From an uncultured Muribaculaceae bacterium (GTDB lineage Bacteria; Bacteroidota; Bacteroidia; Bacteroidales; Muribaculaceae), in the NCBI GenBank assembly GCA_934661195.1, contig CAKUJD010000002.1:248001-312000 (forward strand): a DNA stretch of 64,000 bases. The letters run 5' to 3'. Numbering within the stretch: the first letter of the stretch is position 1; each line of letters starts with the position of its first letter. Positions 43,562 to 53,337 of the stretch are shown here, in pieces. The translations under genes were made by a program, and so were the position numbers. The notes below the pieces were generated by a model. It had not been told where the DNA came from, did no database searches, and worked only from the letters and a program-made list of their open reading frames with translations.

Positions 43562-43945
43562 AATATAATTACGTTTTTTTTGTTTTCTCGTTATCGTTTT
43601 GTTGCCTTTTTAGACGCGGTGCTTAACCGAAAGTTTAATTCAAGGCACTAAGTTATAAATATTTCACCGTTTATGCGAGTGCAGCTTTACTTTTGCGCGT
43701 CAAATTCACGTTTTTTAAAACACAATTGCCACACTTCGAGCCGCATTCAACCATTAAACAGCAAAAATGGTGCTTACTGCATGCAATGCGACATTGCGAC
43801 CGCTTTAATTCCATTATGGAACGCTTTTTGCCGTGTTGGCACACCGGTGACTTTTTGTCATGCATGGCGGCGGTTTTTGGGCAATACTCGGATTTTAGCT
43901 ACCTTTGCACAGTAATTACAAAATAATTAGATAGCGAGTATTCAG
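43562..43945. other. 384-base divergent intergenic region
   Basis: Between the Gly/Trp-rich gene (minus) and the ABC-F gene (plus). It contains the ABC-F promoter at 43876-43907 and an isolated TACTTTTG box at 43688-43695. A small in-frame stretch at 43693-43926 lacks coding character. The middle (43700-43860) is unassigned; a small RNA cannot be ruled out. Confidence 0.6.
43876..43907 (+). promoter_or_regulatory. Promoter of the ABC-F gene
   Basis: TTTG (43876-43879), 20 bases, TACCTTTG (43900-43907): both exact, 38 bases before the ATG at 43946. Confidence 0.7.
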
Positions 43946-45889
43946 ATGATATCTGTACAGGGATTGACGATGGAGTTTAACAACCAGCTGTTGTTCGACA
44001 ACATCAGTTATGTGATAAACAAAAAAGACAAGATAGCCCTTGTGGGCAAAAACGGCGCCGGCAAGTCGACGATGCTTAAAATCATCGCCGGCCTGCAAGA
44101 GCCCACATCGGGTGCGGTGTCGAAGCCCAAGGGCCTCACCATAGGCTACCTGCCGCAGCAAATGTGTCTCACCGACGGCAACACCGTGAAGCAGGAGGCA
44201 GGCAAGGCGTTCGACCACATTAAGGAGATCGACGCCGAGTTGGAGCAGGTGAACCAGGAGGTGGCCGACAGCACCGACTACGACAGCGACCGCTACCGGG
44301 CGCTGCTCGACCGGCTCACCCATCTCACCGAGCTGCAAGCCATGTTTCGCAGCGAGAATGGTGAGGCCGAAATCGAGCGCACACTGCTGGGCCTCGGCTT
44401 CGAGCGCACCGACTTCGACCGGCCCACAAGCGAGTTCAGCGGTGGGTGGCGCATGCGCATCGAGATTGCCAAGCTGCTGCTCAGCAAGCCCGACGTGCTG
44501 CTGCTCGATGAGCCCACCAACCACCTCGACATCGAGTCGATACAGTGGCTCGAAGGCTTCCTGAAAAGCCACGGCAACGCACTGCTGCTGGTGAGCCACG
44601 ACCGTGCGTTTATCGACAACGTGACCAACCGCACCATCGAAATTACGATGGGCAAGATATACGACTACAAGGTGAACTATTCGCACTTTGTGGAACTGCG
44701 CAAAGAGCGCATCGAGCAGCAGATGCACGCCTACGAGAACCAGCAGAAGATGATTCACGACACCGAGGAGTTTATCGAGAAATTCCGCTACAAGCCCACC
44801 AAGTCGGTGCAGGTGCAGAGCCGCATCAAGCAGCTGGCCAAAATCGAGCGCATCGAGGTTGATGAGGTCGACAATTCGCGCCTGCGCCTCAAGTTCCCGC
44901 CAGCGCCGCGCTCGGGCGATTACCCCGTGATTGCCGACGGCCTTTCGAAGACCTACGGCGACCACAATGTGTTTCACGATGTCACGTTCACCATTAAGCG
45001 CGGCGAGAAGGTGGCGTTTGTGGGCAAGAACGGCGCGGGCAAGTCTACGCTGGTGAAGTGCATAATGGGCGAGATTCCCTACGACGGCACGCTGAAGATA
45101 GGCCATAACGTGAAGATAGGCTATTTCGCGCAAAATCAGGCCCAACTGCTCGACGGCGAGCTCACGGTGCACGACACCATCGACAATGTGGCCGTGGGCG
45201 AGATCCGCACGCGCATCAACGACATTCTGGGCGCATTCATGTTTGGCGGCCCTGCCTCTGAAAAAAAGGTGAAGGTGCTTTCGGGCGGAGAGAAAAGCCG
45301 CCTGGCAATGATAAAACTGCTGCTCGAGCCGGTGAACCTGCTCATCCTCGATGAGCCCACCAACCACCTCGACATGCGCACCAAGGACATCCTAAAGGAT
45401 GCAATAAACGCATTCGACGGCACTGTGATAGTGGTGAGCCACGACCGCGATTTTCTCAACGGCCTTGTGAGCAAGGTGTATGAGTTTGGCGGCGGTGTGG
45501 TGAAGGAGCACTTGGGAGGCATCTACGACTTCCTTGAAAGCAAGCGCATCGAGTCGCTGCACGAGCTTGAAGTGGACGATAGCCAAACCTCGACTTCCAA
45601 GGCCGCCGCGCCCGATGCCCAGCCCAAAGCCTCGAAGCTGAGCTACGAGGAGCAGAAGGAGCGCAACCGCCAGATTAAGCAGGCCGAGAAAAAACTGGCG
45701 TCGCTCGAGAGCCGCATAAGCGAGCTGGAGGGCGAGATCTCAGAAATCGAAGACTCTCTGGCCAAGGGCAACAGTGCCGATGCCGACACCTACAAGCGCC
45801 ACGCCGCGCTCAGCAGCGAGCTCGAAAGCGTGATGGCGCAGTGGGAGGAGGACGGCGAGAGGCTTGAACAGATGAAGAATGACAACTGA
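43946..45889 (+). CDS. ABC-F ATPase (Uup/EttA-type)
   Basis: A 647-residue protein with two ABC domains and no membrane segment. Walker A GKNGAGKST occurs at 34-42 and again at about 359-367. Signature motifs are FSGGWRMRI and LSGGEKSRL, and Walker B LLLDEPTNHLD and LLILDEPTNHLD. A charged linker separates the domains and a coiled-coil tail (about 580-647) follows. ABC-F proteins act on the ribosome; the C-terminal coiled coil points to the Uup/YdiF subgroup rather than EttA. An antibiotic-protection role is possible for the class but not indicated here. Confidence 0.93.
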   Translation: MISVQGLTMEFNNQLLFDNISYVINKKDKIALVGKNGAGKSTMLKIIAGLQEPTSGAVSKPKGLTIGYLPQQMCLTDGNTVKQEAGKAFDHIKEIDAELEQVNQEVADSTDYDSDRYRALLDRLTHLTELQAMFRSENGEAEIERTLLGLGFERTDFDRPTSEFSGGWRMRIEIAKLLLSKPDVLLLDEPTNHLDIESIQWLEGFLKSHGNALLLVSHDRAFIDNVTNRTIEITMGKIYDYKVNYSHFVELRKERIEQQMHAYENQQKMIHDTEEFIEKFRYKPTKSVQVQSRIKQLAKIERIEVDEVDNSRLRLKFPPAPRSGDYPVIADGLSKTYGDHNVFHDVTFTIKRGEKVAFVGKNGAGKSTLVKCIMGEIPYDGTLKIGHNVKIGYFAQNQAQLLDGELTVHDTIDNVAVGEIRTRINDILGAFMFGGPASEKKVKVLSGGEKSRLAMIKLLLEPVNLLILDEPTNHLDMRTKDILKDAINAFDGTVIVVSHDRDFLNGLVSKVYEFGGGVVKEHLGGIYDFLESKRIESLHELEVDDSQTSTSKAAAPDAQPKASKLSYEEQKERNRQIKQAEKKLASLESRISELEGEISEIEDSLAKGNSADADTYKRHAALSSELESVMAQWEEDGERLEQMKNDN

Positions 45890-45911
45890 ACGAAATCAAT
45901 TTTATAGTATT

Positions 45912-47933
45912 ATGAACAAAAAGAATTGCTTTTTAATGTCGTTGGCGCTGGTGTCGTCGATGGCAGTGAGCGCCGGCAATCTTGAGAAGGCTGTTGACCG
46001 CAGCAATCTCGACACAAGTGTGGCGCCTGGCGAGAACTTTTATCAGTATGCGTGCGGCGGCTGGATGAAGGCCAATCCGCTTGACCCGCAGTATGCGCGT
46101 TTCGGCACATTCGACCAGCTGGCCGAAAACAGCCGTGAGCAGCTGAAGAATCTTATTATGAACCTTGGCGACAACCATGCCAAGGGCAGCATCGAGCAGA
46201 AGGTTAACGACCTCTTTAAAATGGGGCTCGACAGTGTGCGCCTCAATCGCGAGGGCAACGCTCCGCTCAAGGCCGACATAGCCAAAATTCAGCAGCTTGG
46301 CCGCAATGGCGCCTCGGCAGCCATTGCCTGGCTGCACAATGGCATTGCCAACCCGTTTTTTGAGTCGGCAGTGATGGCCGACCTCAAAAACTCGAGCGTG
46401 AACCTGTTCTATCTGTGCCAGGGCGGCCTTGGCCTTGGCGACCGCGACTACTATCTTGAGAACGACGCCAACACCGTGAAGGTGCGCAACGCCTATGCCA
46501 AATATGTTGAGCAGGTGCTCAAACTTGCCGGCTACAAGGGCGGCGACGCCAAGAAGGCTTCGGCCAGCGTGATGAAGATTGAAACCGAGCTGGCACGCGT
46601 GGCCATGTCGCGCGAGGAGCAGCGCGACTACTCAAAGCAATACAACATCTACACCGTGGCACAGCTCAAGAGCGATTATCCCAACATTGACTGGGACGCA
46701 TACTTCGGCGGCCTTGGTCTGAACAATGTGGACAAGGTGTGCGTGATGCAGCCTAAGTCGATAGCCAAGGTCAATGAGCTGATGAAGTCGCTCAACGACA
46801 AGGAGCTGCGCGACTACCTGGTATTCAACTATGTGTCGAGCGCAGCCAACTATCTGAGCGACGACTTTGTCCAAGCCGACTTCGACATGTTCTCGAAGAC
46901 GCTTTCGGGCAAGAAGACCATGCAACCGCGCTGGAAACGCTCGCTCAGCGTGCCCAACAACCTGCTTGGCGAGGCCGTTGGCCAACTCTATGTGGCCAAG
47001 TATTTCCCGCCCGAATCAAAGAAAAAAATGCAGGAGCTGGTCAACAATCTGCGCGTGGCTTTGGGCGAGCACATCGCCAATCTCTCATGGATGAGTCCAA
47101 AGACCAAGGTCAATGCGCTGGTGAAGCTCAACAGCTTCACCGTGAAGATTGGCTATCCCGACAAGTGGCGCGACTACAGTGCTGTGAGCATCGACGCAGC
47201 CAACTCTTATTGGGACAATGTGAAGGGTGCAAAGCAGTTTGAGGCTCAGTTCCAGTATTCACAACTGGGCAAGCCTGTCGACAAGGACCGCTGGCAGATG
47301 ACGCCGCAAACGGTGAACGCCTACTACGACCCTTCGACCAACGAGATTTGCTTCCCTGCCGCAATTCTGCAACCGCCGTATTTCGACCCCAAGGCCGACG
47401 ACGCCAGCAACTATGGCGCAATTGGTGTGGTCATTGGCCACGAGATGACTCACGGATTTGACGACCAGGGCCGCAACTTCGACCAAAACGGCAACATGGT
47501 GGACTGGTGGACTGCCGACGACGCAGCCAAGTTCCAGAAGCTGGCCGACCGCCTCGGTGCGCAATACAGCGCAGTGGTGGTGGCCGACACCGTTCACGCC
47601 AACGGCCAGTTCACAATGGGCGAGAACATTGCTGACCACGGTGGTCTGCGCGTGTCATACAGCGCGTTTAAGAAGACCGAGCAGGGCAAGGGCAACACGC
47701 CCATCGACGGCTTCACCCCCGACCAGCGCTTCTATCTGAGCTACGCCAACGTGTGGGCGGCCAACATCACCAAAGAGGAGATTTTGCGCCGCACCAAGAT
47801 TGACCCGCACTCGCTGGGCGTGAACCGCGTGAATGTGGCCATCCGCAACCTCGACTCATTCTTCAACGCATTTGGCATCAAGGCTGGCGACAAAATGTAT
47901 CGCGAGCCGGCCGACCGCGTGATCATTTGGTGA
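45912..47933 (+). CDS. M13-family metallopeptidase (neprilysin-like)
   Basis: A 673-residue exported zinc endopeptidase. Signal peptide 1-21, zinc motif HEMTH (510-514), third ligand Glu571 in ENIADHGGL (571-579), substrate-binding NAYYDPSTNEICFPAAI (about 461-477), and the VNRVNVAIRNLDSFFNAF C-terminus. Unlike eukaryotic neprilysin it has no transmembrane anchor and is probably periplasmic. The ATG at 45912 is chosen for the signal peptide; it follows the ABC-F stop by 22 bases and may share its transcript. Confidence 0.94.
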   Translation: MNKKNCFLMSLALVSSMAVSAGNLEKAVDRSNLDTSVAPGENFYQYACGGWMKANPLDPQYARFGTFDQLAENSREQLKNLIMNLGDNHAKGSIEQKVNDLFKMGLDSVRLNREGNAPLKADIAKIQQLGRNGASAAIAWLHNGIANPFFESAVMADLKNSSVNLFYLCQGGLGLGDRDYYLENDANTVKVRNAYAKYVEQVLKLAGYKGGDAKKASASVMKIETELARVAMSREEQRDYSKQYNIYTVAQLKSDYPNIDWDAYFGGLGLNNVDKVCVMQPKSIAKVNELMKSLNDKELRDYLVFNYVSSAANYLSDDFVQADFDMFSKTLSGKKTMQPRWKRSLSVPNNLLGEAVGQLYVAKYFPPESKKKMQELVNNLRVALGEHIANLSWMSPKTKVNALVKLNSFTVKIGYPDKWRDYSAVSIDAANSYWDNVKGAKQFEAQFQYSQLGKPVDKDRWQMTPQTVNAYYDPSTNEICFPAAILQPPYFDPKADDASNYGAIGVVIGHEMTHGFDDQGRNFDQNGNMVDWWTADDAAKFQKLADRLGAQYSAVVVADTVHANGQFTMGENIADHGGLRVSYSAFKKTEQGKGNTPIDGFTPDQRFYLSYANVWAANITKEEILRRTKIDPHSLGVNRVNVAIRNLDSFFNAFGIKAGDKMYREPADRVIIW

Positions 47934-48009
47934 AAAAAAGCAACTTTTCCGCGCTGGCGCCTCGCTTCTTAGCCCGCATCAGCGTGAAGACTTCGGTTAA
48001 ATAACATGA

Positions 48010-48062
48010 CGCCGCAGTGCGTGCATCATTCCAGCGAATGTGCATCACTGCGGCGCTTTTTT
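48010..48062 (+). terminator. Terminator of the ABC-F/M13 unit
   Basis: CGCCGCAGTG (48010-48019) pairs with CACTGCGGCG (48046-48055), extended inward past a bulge, followed by CTTTTTT. Confidence 0.85.
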
Positions 48063-48086
48063 GTGCCCTATGGGCATCTATCGTGG

Positions 48087-48113
48087 TTTGTATCAATAAT
48101 TTTTGTATCTTTG
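48087..48113 (+). promoter_or_regulatory. Promoter of the glycogen genes
   Basis: TATCTTTG (48106-48113) is an exact -7 box 27 bases before the ATG. The nearest TTTG (48087-48090) is only 15 bases upstream, shorter than usual, so the -33 part is doubtful. Confidence 0.5.
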
Positions 48114-48140
48114 CACATACATACAATTTAAAAGCATATA

Positions 48141-49781
48141 ATGTTAGACCTGCTATTTGAAACAAGTTGGGAGGTTTGCAACAAGGTTGGCGGCATCTAT
48201 GCGGTGCTGTCGACCAAGGCCAAAACCCTCCAAAAGAAATACAAAGACCGCGTGGTGTTCATCGGCCCCGATGTTTGGACTTCCGACAACAAATCCCCAT
48301 TTTTCACAGAATGCAAAACTCCGCTCGATGCCTGGCTGCGCCAAGCCGTGCTGCCGCAGGGCATGACGGTGAGGGTAGGGCGCTGGAATGTGCCCGGCAA
48401 GCCTATTGCCGTGCTTGTGAGCTACAAGACGCTATACAGTTATAAAAACGAACTGTATGCCGAAATGTGGGACCAGTATCGCGTTGACTCGCTGCACGCC
48501 TATGGCGACTACGACGAGTCGTGCATGTTTGCCTACGGGGCAGCCCTGGTGATCGAGAGCATAGTGCTTTGGAGCGAAAAAGCCCAGCGCATTGTGGCTC
48601 ATTTCGATGAGTGGACCACTGGCATGGGACTACTGGTGATCAAGAGCCACATGCCTTGGGTGGGCACTGTGTTCACCACCCACGCCACATCCATTGGCCG
48701 CAGCATTTGCGGCAACGGCAAGCCACTGTACGACTACATGAGCGGCTACAACGGCGACCAAATGGCAGGCGAGCTCAACATGCAGTCGAAGCATTCGCTC
48801 GAGAAAGCCGCGGCTCATGCCGCCGACGTGTTCACCACCGTGAGCGAGGTCACCGCACGCGAGTGTGGGCAGCTGCTTGAGCGCCGTCCCATGGTCACAC
48901 CCAATGCCTTTGAGCCCACATTCGTGCCCAAGGGCACAAAAATGCGCATGGCGCGCCAGCAGGCCCGCGAGCGCATGCTGATGGTGGCCGGTGCGCTCAC
49001 CGGCGCCGACTTCGACCCCGATACGCTGATTGTGGCCACTTCGGGACGCTGCGAGTATCGCAACAAGGGGCTTGACGTGTGCCTGGACGCTCTGAGCGGC
49101 CTGCGCAGCCAGCTCGAACAGGCCAATGCGGCACGCAGGGTGCTGGCATTCGTGTTTGTGCCTGCTTGGGTCGACAGCGCGCGCCCCGACTTGGCCGAGG
49201 CTGTGGCCTGCGGCTCGAAGTCGGGTCTGCCCGATCCTGTCATCACCCACACTATCCACAATCCCGACACCGACAGCGTGTATTGCCGCATAAAGTCGCT
49301 GGGCTTCACCAACGCTGCCGGCAGCGCCGTGACGGTGATCTACGTGCCGTCGTATCTCAACGGCACCGACGGCATATTCAACATGGCCTACTACGACCTG
49401 CTTGCGGGTGTCGATGTCACCATGTTCCCTTCATACTACGAGCCTTGGGGCTACACGCCGCTCGAGAGTGTGGCATTCGGCGTGCCCACCGTCACCACCA
49501 ATTTGTCGGGCTTTGGCCAGTGGGTGCTCAGCACTTGCGGCGACGACTTTGCGCAGACTGGCGTCAGAGTGGTGCCCCGCACCGACTCAAGCTACCACCA
49601 AACGGTGGACGGCGTGCAGAGCGCCGTGGCCGAGGCGTGGCGATGGGACGGCGCCATGGCTCAGAAGGTTGGCCGCAATGCGCAGAAGACTGCGAAACTT
49701 GCCACTTGGGACAAGTTTATGGCCTACTACTACGAGGCTTACGACCGCGCGCTTGAATGCGCCGCTTTGCGCAAAAAATGA
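48141..49781 (+). CDS. Glycogen synthase, GT3 (animal/fungal) type
   Basis: A 546-residue glycosyltransferase. Its start LLFETSWEVCNKVGGIYAVL carries the K-V-G-G-I UDP-glucose loop of family GT3, and VNR-like elements, HFDEWTTGMGLL and TTHATSIGR match the synthase core. The C-terminal catalytic segment is FPSYYEPWGYTPLESVAFG (E-x7-E type). GT3 enzymes normally use UDP-glucose, in contrast to the ADP-glucose GT5 enzymes of most bacteria; the same form occurs in other Bacteroidales. It pairs with the phosphorylase 70 bases downstream. Confidence 0.92.
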   Translation: MLDLLFETSWEVCNKVGGIYAVLSTKAKTLQKKYKDRVVFIGPDVWTSDNKSPFFTECKTPLDAWLRQAVLPQGMTVRVGRWNVPGKPIAVLVSYKTLYSYKNELYAEMWDQYRVDSLHAYGDYDESCMFAYGAALVIESIVLWSEKAQRIVAHFDEWTTGMGLLVIKSHMPWVGTVFTTHATSIGRSICGNGKPLYDYMSGYNGDQMAGELNMQSKHSLEKAAAHAADVFTTVSEVTARECGQLLERRPMVTPNAFEPTFVPKGTKMRMARQQARERMLMVAGALTGADFDPDTLIVATSGRCEYRNKGLDVCLDALSGLRSQLEQANAARRVLAFVFVPAWVDSARPDLAEAVACGSKSGLPDPVITHTIHNPDTDSVYCRIKSLGFTNAAGSAVTVIYVPSYLNGTDGIFNMAYYDLLAGVDVTMFPSYYEPWGYTPLESVAFGVPTVTTNLSGFGQWVLSTCGDDFAQTGVRVVPRTDSSYHQTVDGVQSAVAEAWRWDGAMAQKVGRNAQKTAKLATWDKFMAYYYEAYDRALECAALRKK

Positions 49782-49851
49782 TTACTGACACCGCACACGT
49801 GTAGTGCGGCAAGCATATTTTACTAATAGAAACAATTACAATTCCTTGTTT

Positions 49852-52407
49852 ATGAAAATACAAGTTAGCAACACTAATGCTCCTGTGTGGAGAAACATTA
49901 CGGTGAAGTCGGAACTTCCGGCAAAGCTCAAGAAGCTCGACGAACTGTCGAAAAACCTCTGGTGGGTGTGGAACAGTGAAGGCAAGAGCCTGTTTCACGA
50001 CCTTGACCCCGAACTGTGGCACGCCACTGGCGAGAATCCGGTGCTCATGCTGCAGAAGATCCGCTCCGAGCGTCTGAAGGAGATTCTCGACGACGATGTG
50101 ATGATGGAGCGCATCAGCACCGTCTATGCCCACTTCAAGGACTATATGAAGCAGCCACTGCGCACCGATGCCCCCTCGGTGTCGTACTTCAGCATGGAGT
50201 ATGGCCTGTGCAGCGCCCTGAAGATTTATTCGGGCGGCCTCGGAATTCTTGCGGGCGACTACATTAAGGAGGCCAGCGACCGCCGGTACAACATGACGGC
50301 AGTGGGCTTCCTCTACCGCTACGGATACTTCACCCAGTCGATTTCGATGGAGGGCGACCAAATAGCCAACTACGAAGCGCAGAACTTCAACCAGCTGCCC
50401 ATCGAGCCTGTGCTCGACGCCGAGGGCAAGCAGATGATTCTTGAGGTGCCTTATCCCGGCCGCATTATCTATGCCAACATTTGGCGCGTGAATGTGGGCC
50501 GCGTGAAGCTGTTCCTGCTCGACACCGACATCGACCTCAACAGCGAGTGGGACCGTCCCATCACCCACCAGCTGTATGGCGGCGACTGGGAAAACCGCAT
50601 CAAGCAGGAATACCTGCTGGGCATTGGCGGCGTGCTCATGCTCAAAAAACTCGGCATCAAGAGCCAACTATATCACTGCAACGAAGGCCACGCCGCGCTG
50701 CTCAATCTGCAGCGCCTTGTGGACTATGTGCAGGACGACGGCCTGAGCTTCAACGAGGCTCTTGAGGTGGTGCGCGCGTCGTCGCTCTACACCGTTCACA
50801 CCCCCGTGCCGGCAGGCCACGACTATTTCGACGAGGGCCTGTTTGGCAAGTATATGGGTGAATTTCCCGCAAAACTCGGCATCTCGTGGGCCGACCTCAT
50901 GAACATGGGCCGCGAAAACCCCGATACCAACGAGAAGTTCTCGATGAGCGTGTTTGCACTCAACACCACTCAGGAGTCAAACGGCGTGAGCTGGCTTCAC
51001 GGCCAGGTGTCGCGCAAAATGTTCCAGGGAGTGTGGAAGGGCTTTGCCCCCGAAGAGTCGCACGTGGGCTACGTCACCAATGGCGTGCACATGCCCACCT
51101 GGGCCGCTTCGGAGTGGAAGGAGTATTATGCCAAACTCTTTGGCGACGACTTCATGGAGCACCAGGAAGACGAGAAGACATGGGCCCCCATCCTCGACGC
51201 CCCCGACGAGGAGGTGTGGGCCATGCGCATGAGGCTCAAAAACAAGTTCATCAACTTTGTGAAGAAGGATTTCAGCGCCAGCTGGCTCAAAAACCAGGGC
51301 GATCCGCAGCGTGTGATTTCCATTCTTGAGAAAATCAACCCCAATGCCCTGCTCATTGGCTTTGCACGCCGTTTTGCCACCTACAAGCGCGCTCACCTGC
51401 TCTTCACCGACCTCGACCGCCTGTCGCGGATTGTGAACAACGAGAAGTTTCCCGTGCAATTCATATTTGCCGGCAAGGCCCATCCGGCCGACGGCGCCGG
51501 CAAGGATCTGATTAAGCGCATCGTTGAAATCTCGAAGCGTCCCGAGTTCCTGGGCAAGATCATCTTCCTCGAGAACTACGACATGACGGTGTCGAAGCGC
51601 CTCATCACAGGTGTCGACATCTGGATGAACACGCCCACACGCCCGCTTGAGGCATCGGGCACATCGGGCGAGAAGGCCGAGATGAATGGCCTTCTCAACT
51701 TCTCGGTGCTCGATGGCTGGTGGTATGAGGGCTATCGCGAAGGTGCCGGCTGGGCACTAACCGACAAGCGCACCTACACCGACCAGGGCCAGCAGGACAA
51801 ACTCGACGCGGCCACCATCTATTCGATGCTCGAGAACCAAATCATTCCCCTCTACTTCGCCAAGAACTCTAAGGGTTATTCGCCCGAGTGGGTGCAGTAC
51901 ATTAAGAACTCGATTGCCCACATTGCGCCCAACTACACCATGTCGAGAATGCTGCGCGACTACATCGACCGCTTCTACAGCAAGGAGGGCGAGCGCACCG
52001 CCAGACTTTGCGCCAATAAGTTTGCGCTGGCCAAGGAGATTGTGGCCTGGAAGGAGAATGTGGCATCGAAGTGGAACGATGTGAAGTGCCTCGACATCAA
52101 CATCAGCGACAGTCTTAAAAATGCTTCGCCCGAAGGAGCGCCCATCGAGGCCACCGTTAAGATCGACACTGCCGGCCTTGGCGACAGCATCGCCCTCGAA
52201 CTGGTCACTTATCACGTTATCGATGGCGAAGAGAAGTTCCACGGCACGCGCCAGTTCAAGCTCGTGTCCACCGAAGGCAGCGTCAACACCTACCACTTGA
52301 AGGATAAAATCAATGACTCTGGCATATTCCGCTATGGTTTCCGCATCTACCCGTGGAACAAGAATCTGCCTCACCGTCAGGATTTCGCCTACATGAAGTG
52401 GATTTAA
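49852..52407 (+). CDS. glgP: Alpha-glucan (glycogen) phosphorylase, GT35
   Basis: Releases glucose-1-phosphate from glycogen. 851 residues; pyridoxal-phosphate site [14 protein letters not shown] with Lys608, and [19 protein letters not shown] and [14 protein letters not shown] are typical family blocks. The Glu before Lys608 replaces the Met more common in this motif. The N-terminal domain of about 90 residues before SYFSMEYGL marks the Thermotoga/AgpA-like short form. The ATG at 49852 is used rather than an upstream in-frame start because MKIQVSN begins the similarity. Operon with the GT3 synthase. Confidence 0.94.
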   Translation: MKIQVSNTNAPVWRNITVKSELPAKLKKLDELSKNLWWVWNSEGKSLFHDLDPELWHATGENPVLMLQKIRSERLKEILDDDVMMERISTVYAHFKDYMKQPLRTDAPSVSYFSMEYGLCSALKIYSGGLGILAGDYIKEASDRRYNMTAVGFLYRYGYFTQSISMEGDQIANYEAQNFNQLPIEPVLDAEGKQMILEVPYPGRIIYANIWRVNVGRVKLFLLDTDIDLNSEWDRPITHQLYGGDWENRIKQEYLLGIGGVLMLKKLGIKSQLYHCNEGHAALLNLQRLVDYVQDDGLSFNEALEVVRASSLYTVHTPVPAGHDYFDEGLFGKYMGEFPAKLGISWADLMNMGRENPDTNEKFSMSVFALNTTQESNGVSWLHGQVSRKMFQGVWKGFAPEESHVGYVTNGVHMPTWAASEWKEYYAKLFGDDFMEHQEDEKTWAPILDAPDEEVWAMRMRLKNKFINFVKKDFSASWLKNQGDPQRVISILEKINPNALLIGFARRFATYKRAHLLFTDLDRLSRIVNNEKFPVQFIFAGKAHPADGAGKDLIKRIVEISKRPEFLGKIIFLENYDMTVSKRLITGVDIWMNTPTRPLEASGTSGEKAEMNGLLNFSVLDGWWYEGYREGAGWALTDKRTYTDQGQQDKLDAATIYSMLENQIIPLYFAKNSKGYSPEWVQYIKNSIAHIAPNYTMSRMLRDYIDRFYSKEGERTARLCANKFALAKEIVAWKENVASKWNDVKCLDINISDSLKNASPEGAPIEATVKIDTAGLGDSIALELVTYHVIDGEEKFHGTRQFKLVSTEGSVNTYHLKDKINDSGIFRYGFRIYPWNKNLPHRQDFAYMKWI

Positions 52408-52438
52408 TGTGCATTTAGCGCTGTAAAAAACATTATCA

Positions 52439-52485
52439 GCAGAGCCGCCAATGCAGTCGCACGCATCAACGGCTCTGCTTTTTTA
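52439..52485 (+). terminator. Terminator of the glycogen unit
   Basis: GCAGAGCCG (52439-52447) pairs with CGGCTCTGC (52470-52478), 22-base loop, followed by TTTTTTATT. Confidence 0.82.
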
Positions 52486-52516
52486 TTGCGCCGTCGTGCA
52501 AATTGCATTACCTTTG
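52485..52516 (+). promoter_or_regulatory. Promoter of kdsB
   Basis: ATTG (52485-52488), 20 bases, TACCTTTG (52509-52516), 29 bases before the ATG; exact -7, one mismatch at -33. Confidence 0.6.
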
Positions 52517-52545
52517 TATGGCAGAAAACATCAATATTACCATAT

Positions 52546-53337
52546 ATGGCTAAACTGAAATTTATAGGCATAATTCCGGCACGCTACGGCTCGAGCCGTT
52601 TCCCGGGCAAGCCGCTTGCCATGCTTTGCGGGCAGACGGTGATAGAGCGCGTGTGGCGACAGGCCCGCAAGGCGCTCGACACGGTGATAGTAGCCACCGA
52701 CGACGAGCGCATTGCCGCTGCCGTTGCCGCTTTTGGAGGCAAGGCGGTGATGACCAGTCACAACCACAAGAGCGGCACCGACCGCTGCTATGAGGCCTAC
52801 GTGACCAACGGAGGCGGTGAAGATGTGGTGATCAACATTCAGGGCGATGAGCCGTTTGTGCGTCCCGAACAGATCGAGGCCCTCATGCAGTGCTTCGACG
52901 ACGACACTACCGACATTGCAACATTGGTCAAACCTTTTGCTCCGAGCCGCAGCTATGCCGAGCTTGAAAATCCCAATGCGCCCAAGGTGGTGGTGAACAA
53001 AAACATGAACGCGTGCTACTTTTCGCGTTCGGTGATTCCCTATGTGCGGAATTGCGACAAAGAGGAGTGGCCGCGCCGCGTGCAGTATTACACCCACCTG
53101 GGCATGTATGCCTATCGTGCCGGAGTTCTGGCCGAGGTCACTCGGCTGCCGCAGTCGCCGCTTGAACTGGCCGAGTCGCTCGAGCAGCTGCGCTGGCTTG
53201 AAAACGGCTACAAAATAAAGGTGGGCGTCAGCGAGTACGAAACCATAGGCATCGACACACCCGCCGACTTGAGCAACGCCGAGCGCATAATTAGAAACGC
53301 TGAGCAGCATGGCAATGAGCACTCCCGACAGGACTAA
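52546..53337 (+). CDS. kdsB: 3-deoxy-manno-octulosonate cytidylyltransferase
   Basis: Activates Kdo to CMP-Kdo for lipid A/LPS inner-core synthesis. 263 residues with the nucleotide loop IPARYGSSRFPGKPL (10-24), NIQGDEPFV near 98-106 and HLGMYAYR near 185. The ATG at 52546 (MAKLKFIGIIPARYG) begins the family similarity, so an in-frame start at 52486 is not used. The last 29 bases overlap the M16 gene in another frame. Confidence 0.95.
   Translation: MAKLKFIGIIPARYGSSRFPGKPLAMLCGQTVIERVWRQARKALDTVIVATDDERIAAAVAAFGGKAVMTSHNHKSGTDRCYEAYVTNGGGEDVVINIQGDEPFVRPEQIEALMQCFDDDTTDIATLVKPFAPSRSYAELENPNAPKVVVNKNMNACYFSRSVIPYVRNCDKEEWPRRVQYYTHLGMYAYRAGVLAEVTRLPQSPLELAESLEQLRWLENGYKIKVGVSEYETIGIDTPADLSNAERIIRNAEQHGNEHSRQD

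Noticed and set aside
43693..43926. A 77-codon frame in the gap before the ABC-F gene
   Set aside because: It needs a TTG start, overlaps the consensus promoter of the ABC-F gene and has atypical codon use.
43916..45367. A 483-codon open frame on the minus strand
   Set aside because: Antisense to the ABC-F ATPase; His/Val/Leu-rich shadow translation without recognisable domains.
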